This document shows positions 8,743 to 16,555 of a stretch of DNA of 64,000 bases, one piece after another (position 1 is the first letter of the stretch; each line of letters begins with the position of its first letter). The notes under the pieces are model-generated. The model worked only from the letters and a program-made list of their open reading frames with translations. It did no database searches and was not told where the DNA came from. Origin of the DNA: Flavobacterium ovatum. GTDB lineage: Bacteria > Bacteroidota > Bacteroidia > Flavobacteriales > Flavobacteriaceae. Made by a program: the position numbers and the translations under genes. The stretch spans positions 2,569,001 to 2,633,000 of the forward strand of contig NZ_CP160035.1 in NCBI RefSeq assembly GCF_040703125.1, written 5' to 3'.

Positions 8743-9607
8743 TGTTCGCCTGTAATTTGTTCGGGGTAGACAGACAGGTTTATTATCGTAGAATTAAAAG
8801 GAAAGTTATCAAAGAATCTAAAGCAATTCAAGCGGTTTCATTGGTTATGGATATAAGAAAATCAATGCCTAGATTAGGCACTAAGAAATCATATCTTTTG
8901 TTATTGGACGAGCTTAAACCAATGAAAATTGGTAGAGATAAATTATTTGATATACTCAGAGCTAATCACTTATTAATCCAACCAAAACGCAGTTATCACA
9001 TTACAACTAATTCACATCATCGCTTTAGAAAACACCAAAAAAAATTCTAGATTTAGAAATAAATAGACCCGATCAGGTTTGGGTTTCTGATATAACATAT
9101 ATTGGGAAAAGAGATAAACCGTGTTATTTAAGTATCGTTACTGATGCTTATTCTAAAAAGATAGTGGGTTATTATGTTGCTAACAATATGAACACCGAAA
9201 GCAGTGTTATAGCCCTAAAGATGGCTATACAGCAAAGAAAAAACAAGGAAGTACCTTTGATTCATCATTCAGACAGAGGATTGCAATATTGTGCCAATGA
9301 TTACCAAAACATCCTAAGTAAAAATGGAATATTGCCAAGTATGACACAGAACTCTGATCCATATGAAAATGCGGTCGCTGAAAGAATAAATGGAATTCTA
9401 AAACAGGAATTTATGATTGATAAATATAATCTAGATTTGAAAATTATGAAGAAAATCGTAAAAGAATCAGTTGATATATATAACGAATTACGACCACATT
9501 ATTCTAATTATATGCTAACACCAAATCAAATGCACTTGCAGAATCAAATTAAAATGAGAACATATAAAACAAAAAACACTTGCAAAAAAGTTCTTGCAAG
9601 TGTTTAA
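8742..9607 (+). pseudogene. IS3-family transposase OrfB (DDE), interrupted by a frameshift
   Basis: The first part (8742-9050) holds the HTH_21-type region (MPRLGTKKSYLLL). The DDE integrase core continues in another frame from ~9046 to 9607: VWVSDITYIG (first Asp), HHSDRGLQYC (second Asp) and NAVAERINGILKQEF (Glu). The break falls in an A8 run at ~9038-9045, and the downstream frame is -1 relative to the upstream one. A -1 slip on the run could restore the protein, but the usual programmed site in this family is the orfA/orfB junction, so mutation is more likely. Confidence 0.8.
9574..9605 (+). terminator. Hairpin at the 3' end of the IS3 orfB gene
   Basis: AAACACTTGCAA and TTGCAAGTGTTT make a perfect 12-bp stem across the last transposase codons, followed by AT-rich sequence. 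The related remnant at 13430-13461 keeps the stem with one compensatory base-pair change. Confidence 0.7.
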
Positions 9608-9709
9608 TTAATTATTTTTAGTCTAATAATCTGTATCGTTTATTTAGGACTAGACACTTCGATAATCTCCCACTGCCGCACGAATCCTTTCATGTAGTAA
9701 GAAGTACAT

Positions 9710-9832
9710 GATGGTATGTCTTGGAAAAATGACTACCCAATAACAAATTACCCACTTTTGTATAACAGAAATTTCGAACCAAAATTGGCGAGACAAAAAA
9801 TATTGAAAACAGTAAACAAAAAAATAAGATAG
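9710..9832 (+). pseudogene. Xylanase 3' end, third copy (fragment)
   Basis: It encodes DGMSWKNDYP ... LLYNRNFEPKLARQ, like the GH10 C-terminus, but with an in-frame 9-base deletion removing PNR and a slightly longer end before TAG. Only ~40 codons remain. It is the last of the three copies; the sequence after it appears to be ordinary chromosome. Confidence 0.8.
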
Positions 9833-9866
9833 TACAAACTCACATTTGCACTATCTTATTTTTTTA
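9821..9866. terminator. Bidirectional terminator between the xylanase fragment and the minus-strand genes
   Basis: AATAAGATAGTaCAAA pairs with TTTGcACTATCTTATT (one mismatch), and T or A runs follow on both strands. It can end transcripts arriving from either side. Confidence 0.8.
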
Positions 9867-9872
9867 TGTTCT

Positions 9873-10277
9873 CTAGTAAGCTACTTTTGTCTTATTTTCC
9901 AACTTACCTTCTACTATTGGGTAAAAGTTGTAGGTTGGATATATTTCGGTTTTGAAAGCCTTCCAAGCGGTTCTTTCAATGGCTAGATTCACTGCGGCTA
10001 ATTTGGAAGCTGGAAGTTCTAACACCACCATTTGCCCAATCCCCATAACCACATACCAGTTTACTACAGAAACTCCTTCGGGTGGGAAATTTTTATAAAA
10101 ACCTTGTTCGGTTCTAATCTTTTCGATTTCATTCAAATTCATGCTTTGATCATGTTTAAGAAAAATGGTCAACAACAACTTGTCATCGGCTTTTGGAGTA
10201 GGAACAGTTTCTTTATTCGATTGTGCATAACCAAGGATTTGAACTAAAAAGAGTCCGATTACTAATGCGTATTTCAT
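9873..10277 (-). CDS. Small secreted protein of unknown function
   Basis: 134 residues. A clear signal peptide (residues ~1-18, cut near GYAQ) precedes a ~110-residue domain with LTIFLKHDQS, a FPPEGVSVVNWYVVMGIGQ strand pair, and WKAFKTEIYPTYNF. I recall similar secreted proteins in many bacteria but know no assigned function. The fold reads like a small alpha/beta (ferredoxin-like) domain. It is ~80 bases downstream of the Crp/Fnr gene on the same strand and may share its transcript. Confidence 0.7.
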   Translation of the reverse strand: MKYALVIGLFLVQILGYAQSNKETVPTPKADDKLLLTIFLKHDQSMNLNEIEKIRTEQGFYKNFPPEGVSVVNWYVVMGIGQMVVLELPASKLAAVNLAIERTAWKAFKTEIYPTYNFYPIVEGKLENKTKVAY

Positions 10278-10360
10278 GTTTTAAATTTTTTTGAGTTTTT
10301 TGAGTTTTTGTTTTTAGCTACTGCTTTTGCGCTGTTAATACATTCCTTTTTAATAGAATG

Positions 10361-10942
10361 CTATTTCAAAACTTTAGATTTTACTCTACTCAATGTTTCT
10401 TGAGAAATATTTAAATAGGAAGCAACAATCTTATTTGGTAGTCTTCTAACAATATTTGGATTGATCCGGAATAATTGGCTGTATCTCTCTTTTGCGTCAA
10501 GTGCGGTAAAGGACATTAACCGCTTTAAATTGTTCACATATGCTTTTTCTAAGTAGATGTTGTAAAAATCCTTCCATTTTGGGACCTCTAATAAAAGTTG
10601 TCTAAAATCCTCGTGACTGATACTAAAAAGTTCACAGTTTTCTATGGCTTGAATGTTTTCTTCTGCTGGTTCCTTTGTGATAAAACTGACAAGTGCAGTA
10701 GCAAATTGATTTTCGAAAGCAATGTATCTTGTAATGTCTTTTTCTTCACCATTTATAAAAAAAATTCTTAAGCAGCCTTTGTTGACAAAATAACTGTATT
10801 TGCTAATTTGTCCTTGCGAAAGTAGAATTTCTTTCTTTTTTGTTTCAATAATTTTAAAATAGGGAAGTATGATTTGTAAATCTTCGGCTGTAAAATCAAC
10901 TTGTTTTTTGAGAAAAGCAGTAAGTACGTGGGAGTCGTTCAT
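10361..10942 (-). CDS. Crp/Fnr family transcriptional regulator
   Basis: 193 residues. A cyclic-nucleotide-binding-type beta roll covers residues ~15-120 (LLSQGQISKYSYFVNKGCLRI). A C-terminal helix-turn-helix follows (~160-190, LPNKIVASYLNISQETLSRVKSK). It lacks the cysteine cluster of oxygen-sensing FNR. The start codon directly follows the ribB stop with no gap, so the two are one operon. The perfect palindrome at 11650-11665 upstream of ribB is a plausible binding site for this or a related regulator. Confidence 0.88.
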   Translation of the reverse strand: MNDSHVLTAFLKKQVDFTAEDLQIILPYFKIIETKKKEILLSQGQISKYSYFVNKGCLRIFFINGEEKDITRYIAFENQFATALVSFITKEPAEENIQAIENCELFSISHEDFRQLLLEVPKWKDFYNIYLEKAYVNNLKRLMSFTALDAKERYSQLFRINPNIVRRLPNKIVASYLNISQETLSRVKSKVLK

Positions 10943-11605
10943 TTATTTATAATCTCTGACAAATTTACGATATTGAACGATATCTTCTATGGTTAATACA
11001 ATCAAATCATGTTCTTCGGCAAATTCTATAATAGTATTAATTTGAGCCATGGTTCCGTCGGGATTCATCAATTCACAAAGTACCGCTTCTGGGTGTAAAT
11101 CGGCTAATTTCATTAAATCGATACTGCCTTCAGTATGTCCTTTTCGCTCAAGTACGCCATTATCTTTACCTCTTAACGGAAAAATATGTCCTGGTCTTGA
11201 AATATCAGTACTCACTGCGTTTATATGGCAAGCCGTTTGAATTGTTTTTAATCTATCAAATGCCGAAACACCAGTAGTAATTCCTTCTTTTGCCTCTATT
11301 GAAATGGTGAAGGGAGTTTGGAAAGTACTAGTATTTTCCTTTACCATATAGGGCAGTTGAAGTATGTCAGCTTTTTCATTACTTAAACAAAGACAAACAA
11401 TACCACTACACTCTCTAATCATCAATGCCATATTGGCTACTGACATAGAGTGCGCTGAAAAAATTAAATCTCCTTCATTCTCTCTGTCTTTATCATCTAT
11501 TAAGATAATTCCTTTTCCGTTTTGAAGATGCTTTAATGCTTTATTCACACGTTCTATGCCTGTGTAATTTAAACTGCCCAATGGTCTTGTTGCTATAGCT
11601 GTCAT
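10943..11605 (-). CDS. ribB: 3,4-dihydroxy-2-butanone-4-phosphate synthase
   Basis: 220 residues, the usual length of a single-domain RibB. It has the acidic loop [13 protein letters not shown], the GIVCLCLS strand, [11 protein letters not shown] and the [13 protein letters not shown] motif that form the metal and ribulose-5-phosphate site. It makes the four-carbon unit for riboflavin in the cytoplasm. No GTP cyclohydrolase II domain is fused. No RFN (FMN) riboswitch is recognisable upstream. This copy sits with a Crp/Fnr gene rather than other rib genes and may be a regulated second copy. Confidence 0.95.
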   Translation of the reverse strand: MTAIATRPLGSLNYTGIERVNKALKHLQNGKGIILIDDKDRENEGDLIFSAHSMSVANMALMIRECSGIVCLCLSNEKADILQLPYMVKENTSTFQTPFTISIEAKEGITTGVSAFDRLKTIQTACHINAVSTDISRPGHIFPLRGKDNGVLERKGHTEGSIDLMKLADLHPEAVLCELMNPDGTMAQINTIIEFAEEHDLIVLTIEDIVQYRKFVRDYK

Positions 11606-11620
11606 TATTTATTTTTTTTA

Positions 11621-11628
11621 CAAATCTA
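11621..11628 (-). promoter_or_regulatory. Candidate -7 box for ribB
   Basis: TAGATTTG on the minus strand fits the Bacteroidota TAnnTTTG box and lies 16 bases before the ribB start. This would give a very short leader. Confidence 0.4.
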
Positions 11629-11649
11629 GAATAGTTACATATCAAATTG

Positions 11650-11665
11650 TTTGACTTAAGTCAAA
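11650..11665. promoter_or_regulatory. Perfect 16-bp palindrome, candidate Crp/Fnr-family operator
   Basis: TTTGACTTAAGTCAAA has the TTGAC-N4-GTCAA layout of FNR/DNR-class sites. It lies just upstream of the candidate -7 box of the ribB-crp operon, where it could recruit an activator. It is probably bound by the regulator encoded in the same operon (inference). Confidence 0.6.
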
Positions 11666-11927
11666 GAATAATACTTTTTTTATTTCAAAAATATGAGAAT
11701 ATTTTGTCTGAGATTAAGGTGTTGTTTTTACAGTGTATTTAAAAAATAAGATAGACATGTTGATAATGGCACTCACAGCTTAAAAGCTCCTTTGGCTTAC
11801 ACTTAGTAATAACTTTAGCAATTGCAAAAGATCCTAAATTCATACCATAGTCAAGAAATTATTTGTTTTTTAATTGAAAGTTTAAAAGGAATTGGTTTGG
11901 AAGTAAAAATATTGTGAAGCTTTCTTA

Positions 11928-11976
11928 CTAGTCCGTCGCGGCAGAGACTCGAACCAGGGTTCGCCGCGACGACTAG
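11928..11976. repeat. GC-rich palindrome beside the GIY-YIG gene
   Basis: CTAGTC(c)GTCGCGGC pairs with GCCGCGACGACTAG (14-bp stem, one bulge), and the loop holds a second stem GAACC-AG-GGTTC. It stands out in an AT-rich region and resembles REP-type elements. It starts only 13 bases from the stop of the broken GIY-YIG gene. The rest of the 11.67-11.93 kb stretch shows nothing I can name. Confidence 0.7.
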
Positions 11977-11988
11977 AAGTCCTCCAAG

Positions 11989-12243
11989 TTATTGGTTGTG
12001 AATTATATTTTTGATAAATTCTCTGCCAACTCCGGTTTTAAAATATTTTTCTCTTGTCATAGCTTCACATTTAGAATCGAAAAATTCGATATAAATAACA
12101 GTCCATGGTCTGAATTTCAATGTGTAGCCTTTGATTCCTAGTTCGTTATGTGATTAAAAATGTTCAATAAGATTGGAGGTGAATCCAGTGTAATTTTTAT
12201 TTAATTTTTGGGAATATAGAGTGTAGACTACAAATTCATCCAT
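11989..12243 (-). pseudogene. GIY-YIG endonuclease (UPF0213-like), nonsense-mutated
   Basis: 85 codons with one in-frame TAA at about codon 33. The frame reads FVVYTLYSQK, YTGFTSNLIEHF, stop, SHNELGIKGYTLKF, and EAMTREKYFKTG, which is the compact single-domain GIY-YIG nuclease. A one-base change (AAA to TAA) would explain the stop. It ends next to the strong palindrome at 11928-11976, and an IS-end remnant lies just upstream of its start. Small GIY-YIG proteins of this type can act on repeat-type DNA, so the pairing may be functional in relatives. Confidence 0.75.
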
Positions 12244-12251
12244 AACGGTTG

Positions 12252-12282
12252 TTTTTGTGTATCGCTATTTCAGGACGGGACA
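12252..12282 (-). mobile_element. Solo left end of the IS3-type element (remnant)
   Basis: 31 bases are identical to the left end of the IS at 8269 plus its next few bases, in reverse orientation. No transposase follows. From 12297 to 12353 (+) the frame reads KLKIGTGGFLLAGSEILKLK then stop, possibly the C-terminal scrap of a lost gene before the kelch gene. Confidence 0.7.
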
Positions 12283-12366
12283 ACTCAAAGAAATAAAAGC
12301 TCAAGATTGGTACAGGTGGTTTTTTATTAGCAGGAAGCGAAATATTAAAGTTGAAATAGTCTAAAC

Positions 12367-13362
12367 ATGAACAGTAAAATAGTGCGATTAGTAAGTTTGT
12401 TTTTAATGATTACTACAATAGCAACAGCTCAGAATCCATTACAAACTGGAAGATGGGAAATTGTGAAAACTACGAATACAACTCTGGCAAGGCATGAATG
12501 TAGTTTTGTAGGTGTTGGTAATAAGTTTTATTTGCTTGGTGGTCGTGGAATTAAAGCTGTTGCAATTTATGATGTAAACAAAAATTCATGGAGTGAAGGA
12601 AAGGAGCCACCCATAGAAATCCATCATTTTCAAGCAGTAGCTTACAAAGGAAGTATTTATATGTTTAGTGCCATGACCGGTAAGTTTCCTCATGAAACAG
12701 CTTTGAAGAATATTTTGATTTACAATACTAAAACGAATACTTGGACAGAAGGTGGCGAAATTCCAGAAGGGAGACAACGTGGTTCGGCGGGAGTAGTTGT
12801 CCAAAATAGTAAAGCATTTATTGTTAGCGGTATAGTGGATGGTCATAATAGCACACACGTATCATGGGTTGATTCTTATGATTTTAAAACTAAAACTTGG
12901 ACTGTTTTAAGAGATGCGCCTAGGGCTAGAGACCACTTTCATGTTGCTTTAAATGATAATAAAATTTATGCAGTAGGTGGACGAAATACATCTTTTGCAA
13001 CCAATCAAACATTCGATTTGACCATTCCAGAAGTAGATGTATATGATATTAAATCAAATACATGGACAACCTTAGCAAAAGAAAATAATGTTCCAATTTT
13101 GAGAGCAGGAGCTTCGGTAACATTTTTGGGAAATGATTTAATTGTGATTGGGGGAGAGAGTATGCAACAAAAAGAAGCGCATAATAATGTAGATGCTTAC
13201 AATTTAGCAACTAAATCTTGGCGAAAATTAGCCAGTTTACATACTGGAAGACACGGTACGCAAGCCATTAATTATAAAAATAAAATTTTTATAGCTGCTG
13301 GCTGTGGAAGTAGAGGAGGAAAACCTGAGTTGTCAACTCTAGAGATGTTTACATTCAAATAA
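12367..13362 (+). CDS. Secreted kelch-repeat protein
   Basis: 331 residues. A signal peptide (residues ~1-21, ending TATAQ) precedes about six kelch repeats. Typical pieces are FYLLGGRG, IYDVNKNSW, IYMFSAMTG, NTKTNTWTEGGEIP, YAVGGRN and SWRKLASLHTGRHG, giving a beta-propeller. Related periplasmic kelch proteins include NanM-type sialic acid mutarotases, but no such role is proved here. IS-end remnants lie on both sides (12252-12282 and 13379-13507), suggesting past rearrangement. Confidence 0.85.
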   Translation: MNSKIVRLVSLFLMITTIATAQNPLQTGRWEIVKTTNTTLARHECSFVGVGNKFYLLGGRGIKAVAIYDVNKNSWSEGKEPPIEIHHFQAVAYKGSIYMFSAMTGKFPHETALKNILIYNTKTNTWTEGGEIPEGRQRGSAGVVVQNSKAFIVSGIVDGHNSTHVSWVDSYDFKTKTWTVLRDAPRARDHFHVALNDNKIYAVGGRNTSFATNQTFDLTIPEVDVYDIKSNTWTTLAKENNVPILRAGASVTFLGNDLIVIGGESMQQKEAHNNVDAYNLATKSWRKLASLHTGRHGTQAINYKNKIFIAAGCGSRGGKPELSTLEMFTFK

Positions 13363-13378
13363 AATAAGTTTACTATGG

Positions 13379-13507
13379 AAATCAAATGTATTTACAAAAT
13401 GAAATTAAAATGAGAACATCTAAAACAAAAAACAGTTGCAAAAACGTTTCTGCAACTGTTTAATTAATTTTATCTAATAATCTTTATCATTTATTTAGGT
13501 CAAGACA
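13379..13507 (+). mobile_element. Right-end remnant of an IS3-type element
   Basis: The last ~27 codons of orfB (NQMYLQNEIKMRT ... SCKNVSATV stop) and the right inverted repeat ending GACA resemble the right end of the IS at 8269, with many substitutions, so it is an older, related element. The transposase hairpin is kept at 13430-13461. From 13508 to 13781 I see no gene, only a GTCCCA/TGGGAC hairpin near 13650-13683. Confidence 0.75.
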
Positions 13508-13781
13508 AATCTTAAAAGGACTTTGATAAAATTTTCGGCTGTGCCAAATTCTATAAAATCAGATATGAAAATAATAGTTCCTTTTTTTAGGGTCTTTATC
13601 TTTTCTTCTATTTAATTATGAATTGGCTGTTGTCTGATTTTGTGATTTATTTTGTCCCAAATTTAGTAAAAAAATGGGACGAAAAATGTGTAATTATGTT
13701 TTGAATAACTTATGTCGCTGAGTTCAAATATTTGTTAAGTCGGTACGTCTATTTGGATATGCTTCATTATAAAAACATCTT

Positions 13782-14361
13782 TTAATCTTTACCCTCTTGC
13801 ACCAATTGCTGTAATTCAGGATCGTTTTTTATGTGTTCCAATTCACTTTAGATAATTAAAACAATATCTTGTTTTATCTGATTGTAATTAGCTTCAATTT
13901 CGATCTTCATATTGTCTTGTCCGTTTTCGTCCGTGAAAGATAAAATCTCGGGTATCTTTTTATAAGCCTTGGTTTCGGATGATACTCTATCATTATCTAC
14001 AACAATTTCAGAATGAAAAATTTTCTGTTCGATGCGTTCATCAAAGTTGTCTGAAATTGCTCCCACGAACATCCCTTGGGTAAGCGTGGAGATTTTAGAA
14101 GCGGGTATCAGACTGTCTAATTGAGTGGATATTGAAGTTGATTTGTCATTTCGATTGATGGTTAGACTCTGGCGTTTCTGCTGTACTTTTCCAAACCGTT
14201 CAGATAATTTTTTGGCTGTTTCTTCCACAACCTGACCGCTAAAGATATTACACACAGTATTTTGGATAACTTTACTTTCCTTGTCACCATAATAACGTGT
14301 CAATTGAGAATAGAGCAGACTACTACTTCGTTACTTCTAGCGGTGGCAATCAGATTATCTA
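13782..14361 (-). pseudogene. Conjugative coupling protein MobC/TraG-like, decayed C-terminal fragment
   Basis: The longest piece (13848-14303) reads KVIQNTVCNIFSGQVVEETA, RQSLTINRNDKSTS, SQLDSLIPASKISTLTQG and GAISDNFDERIEQKIFH. This is the C-terminal part of Bacteroidota MobC/TraG-type DNA-transfer ATPases. The upstream piece LDNLIATARSN is in another frame with a deletion at the join. Downstream, a TAA interrupts before SELEHIKNDPELQQLVQEGKD. The N-terminal nucleotide-binding domain is missing. It lies just left of island 1 and is a remnant of an older conjugative element. Confidence 0.8.
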
Positions 14362-14426
14362 GTCCTCTAAATTATGGCTAATAAATATTAATGGGTCAAT
14401 CTCAAAAGATAGTAGGAGTAAAAAAC

Positions 14427-14455
14427 AAAAACCCGAAACTTTCGTTTCGGGTTTT
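14427..14455 (-). terminator. Terminator hairpin adjoining att site 1
   Basis: AAAACCCGAAAC and GTTTCGGGTTTT form a 12-bp stem. On the minus strand it directly follows the tRNA-3'-end-like core and is followed by T residues, as a tRNA terminator would be. Confidence 0.75.
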
Positions 14456-14457
14456 GA

Positions 14458-14474
14458 GCGGAGAAAGAGGGACT
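14458..14474 (-). other. Putative attachment site 1 (tRNA 3'-end-like core)
   Basis: GCGGAGAAAGAGGGACT is the complement of AGTCCCTCTTTCTCCGC, which looks like the T-arm and acceptor 3' strand of a tRNA (serine type fits best). The same 17 bases recur at 53663 and the first 13 at 22971. No intact tRNA is present here. It marks the left end of island 1. Confidence 0.65.
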
Positions 14475-14529
14475 TGTCAATCTCAAAATACACCAATAAA
14501 ATCAATACTTCACAGCGTATTTTATTTAA

Positions 14530-14549
14530 GTGACACCTCGACTGACACC
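14530..14549 (+). repeat. Integrase arm-type repeat, left end of island 1
   Basis: GTGACACCTCGACTGACACC matches 22851-22870 at 18 of 20 bases, in the same orientation. The paired copies sit just inside both ends of island 1, as expected for arm sites of its integrase. Confidence 0.6.
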
Positions 14550-14704
14550 TCTCTATTAGGATACAATTATCTTAAATTCAAAGTACTCAAATATAAGGAT
14601 AATTGATTGAATATTAAAACTTTCGTACTAAAAAATGAACTGGTTATTTACCCATATATTAATTCTTGATGGACTAAAATTGAGGTATAGATTTTACCTG
14701 TTTT

Positions 14705-14908
14705 CTATCCAAAAATTAAGTGAGTAACTTGTTCATGTTTTAATCCTGCATATGAACAAAACTCTTGAACAGTTAAGAACTCATTTTCGAGCTTATTGAG
14801 GTCTTTTTTTACTTTTTGCATTAATCTTGTACTTTGGCGATAACTCTTGCCTGTTATACGCTGTATGTCTTTTGGATAAATGCAAATTCTTTGTTTTTCT
14901 ATATTCAT
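14705..14908 (-). CDS. Small helix-turn-helix-like protein
   Basis: 67 residues. The pieces YPKDIQRITGKSYRQSTRLM and LTVQEFCSYAGLKHEQV look like two short DNA-binding-type helical units found in small Bacteroidota island proteins. The function is unknown; an excisionase- or regulator-like role is possible. It is the first gene inside island 1. Confidence 0.55.
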   Translation of the reverse strand: MNIEKQRICIYPKDIQRITGKSYRQSTRLMQKVKKDLNKLENEFLTVQEFCSYAGLKHEQVTHLIFG

Positions 14909-15003
14909 ACTCTATCTATTGCTTTAACTAGGCTTTGATTCACTGTAAAGGACTATCTGTTAGACTTTATTAAGCATAAATTTATAAAAAAAAAAGTCTT
15001 TAC

Positions 15004-15966
15004 TTAATCCATCTCAAACAATCTATGGTATCTTTCTTCTAGTAGTGTTTTGTATTTTACTTTGAAAGCATCAGATAGGAATGAATTGTCGATCCACTGG
15101 TGAGCGATGGGTTTGTTTTTTTGAAAACGGTTTGCTATTCCTTTTAGTTGTTTTTCGTTTAAGCCAAGGCTGATTCCTAGTCTTTTAAAATGTTCCCATT
15201 TTAGTTTTTTCTTTTTACCTTCCAATGTTAGTGCAAGTTCTTCGGGGTCTTCGGGGTTTACTATAGCTACGTTTAATAAATCATATGCTGGTGCCAATTT
15301 CCAGATATCTACCGAATGTATCATCGAAAAGTTTTTCAAATGCATATCATTATTGCCCGTCAGGAAACTAAAAATACCCAATTCCAGAAAGTATACTTTA
15401 TCGAGTAGGGTGTTATCTGAATACTCGTCCAGAGCTTTGCCAATTTTCTCCATGGAGCTTTTGTATTTGTCAAAAGCTTCTGTGATTTGGAACATGTCGA
15501 GCATGTGTATTTTTTCTCCTGTTTCGGTTCTGTCGATGCGTTTGGTGATATAGGACAGTTCCCCCGACTGGAGTCGGATTAAGCTGGATTGGACGGTGTT
15601 GATTCCAAAAGCTTCAGCTATTCGCATGGTGAGGTGTTCATTTTCGGGCATTTCTTGAAAATGTTCGGATGGTGGTTTGAAAATATAATTTCCACCCAAA
15701 GCGCCGACTACAGTAAGCCGTCCTTTAGTTCCGTCCTGTATCGTATTGTTTACAATAGTTAAAGATAATTTGGGTTGTACCCCAGGAACAGCTACACTTC
15801 GTTCTACTACATTTTTGGCCAGTTCAACCATTTGCTTTAGCGAATGCTCGAATAGTGGTGGTTGCGCGGTTCCAAAAAACGTTAAGCTGCACTGCTCATG
15901 AAAATCACCAGCGATTGTATCGTCTAATGATTTGTAACAATATAAACATTTCTTAGGCATCTTCAT
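15004..15966 (-). CDS. hipT: HipT-like toxin kinase (HipA C-terminal domain)
   Basis: 320 residues. The N-terminus has a Cys/His cluster (CLYC at 7-10, HEQC at 23-26) like a small zinc ribbon. The HipA kinase core follows: PGVQPKLSL (~61-69) as nucleotide loop, NNDMHLKN (~205-212) as catalytic loop, and APAYDLLN (~225-232) as metal motif. HipA/HipT kinases phosphorylate aminoacyl-tRNA synthetases and cause growth arrest. The HipA N-terminal subdomain is encoded separately just upstream (14-base overlap), so the layout is hipB-hipS-hipT rather than hipBA. Confidence 0.88.
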   Translation of the reverse strand: MKMPKKCLYCYKSLDDTIAGDFHEQCSLTFFGTAQPPLFEHSLKQMVELAKNVVERSVAVPGVQPKLSLTIVNNTIQDGTKGRLTVVGALGGNYIFKPPSEHFQEMPENEHLTMRIAEAFGINTVQSSLIRLQSGELSYITKRIDRTETGEKIHMLDMFQITEAFDKYKSSMEKIGKALDEYSDNTLLDKVYFLELGIFSFLTGNNDMHLKNFSMIHSVDIWKLAPAYDLLNVAIVNPEDPEELALTLEGKKKKLKWEHFKRLGISLGLNEKQLKGIANRFQKNKPIAHQWIDNSFLSDAFKVKYKTLLEERYHRLFEMD

Positions 15967-16288
15967 TTAGTATTATTGGTTGAACACTTACTGCACCTAT
16001 ACAATTTTGGCAACAAGCCAAAAGGAGTCCCATGCGGTCGTTTGGATTAATTTTCCAGTTTTTAGAAGCGATATCCAGTAACCATCCTTCAGGAATCAAT
16101 CCTTCAAAAAACGGGAATAATCGATTTTCAGTGTATGTTTTGGAGCGTACTGGCATGGTCAAACTAATGCTTTCTTTAGGATGTTCTGTGATGAAATTGT
16201 CATCGTATTGAAATAGGTATTCTCCTTCATCCGTTTCTGTGAGTATACCCGCCAGGAAGTCTTTATAATATATGGCTGCTTTTCTCAT
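15953..16288 (-). CDS. hipS: HipS-like protein (HipA N-terminal subdomain 1)
   Basis: 111 residues. It matches the first subdomain of HipA: KAAIYYKDFLAGILTETDEG, ISLTMPVRS and FPFFEGLIPEGWLLD. In HipBST systems this separate piece is the antitoxin that blocks the HipT kinase. It overlaps hipB by 4 bases (ATGA) and hipT by 14, so the three are translationally coupled. Confidence 0.85.
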   Translation of the reverse strand: MRKAAIYYKDFLAGILTETDEGEYLFQYDDNFITEHPKESISLTMPVRSKTYTENRLFPFFEGLIPEGWLLDIASKNWKINPNDRMGLLLACCQNCIGAVSVQPIILNEDA

Positions 16289-16512
16289 GCGTTCTCCTCT
16301 TGATTTCTGGATAATTCTCTTGTATTAACGGGTGCTAATGTATGTCCAAACATTTTTAGTACTTGGTTTACTTTTTCTAGATTCAGGTTTTCTTTTCCCT
16401 GTTCTATCTTTCGGATAACAGTTAATGCTACTCCAGCACGTTCCGCAAAAGCTTCCTGTGTGAGGTTGACTTCATTCCTTTTCTCCTTTACAAAATTTGC
16501 TATTGTTTTCAT
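16285..16512 (-). CDS. hipB: HipB-like HTH antitoxin/repressor
   Basis: 75 residues from the ATG at 16512; an upstream in-frame ATG at 16569 would add an unlikely Cys/His-rich leader inside the operator region. The XRE-type helix-turn-helix is VNLTQEAFAERAGVALTVIRK, ending in a polar tail. In HipBST it binds the operator and represses the operon. Two inverted repeats upstream (16556-16611) are likely its sites. Confidence 0.85.
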   Translation of the reverse strand: MKTIANFVKEKRNEVNLTQEAFAERAGVALTVIRKIEQGKENLNLEKVNQVLKMFGHTLAPVNTRELSRNQEENA

Positions 16513-16555
16513 AATTATATGCTTATGCAACGATTTGCAACAAATATAGTGAATT

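Larger units (their letters stand above)
8269..9656 (+). mobile_element. IS3-family insertion sequence, IS150-like
   Basis: 1388 bp. The left end TGTCCCGTCCTGAAATAGCG and the right end (read inward TGTCTAGTCCTAAATAAACG) are imperfect inverted repeats starting with TG. A 3-bp direct repeat CTT flanks the element (8266-8268 and 9657-9659), as expected for this family. It carries orfA and a frameshifted orfB. Sequence on both sides belongs to the block between xylanase 3'-end copies two and three. Confidence 0.92.

Noticed and set aside
11928..11976. tRNA or tRNA remnant
   Set aside because: The outer stem and a TTCGA word look tRNA-like on the minus strand, but there is no D arm, anticodon arm or proper T stem. 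It is better described as a palindromic repeat.
14391..14606. 71-codon plus-strand frame
   Set aside because: It runs straight through the terminator hairpin, the att core and the arm repeat, and has no protein-like pattern.
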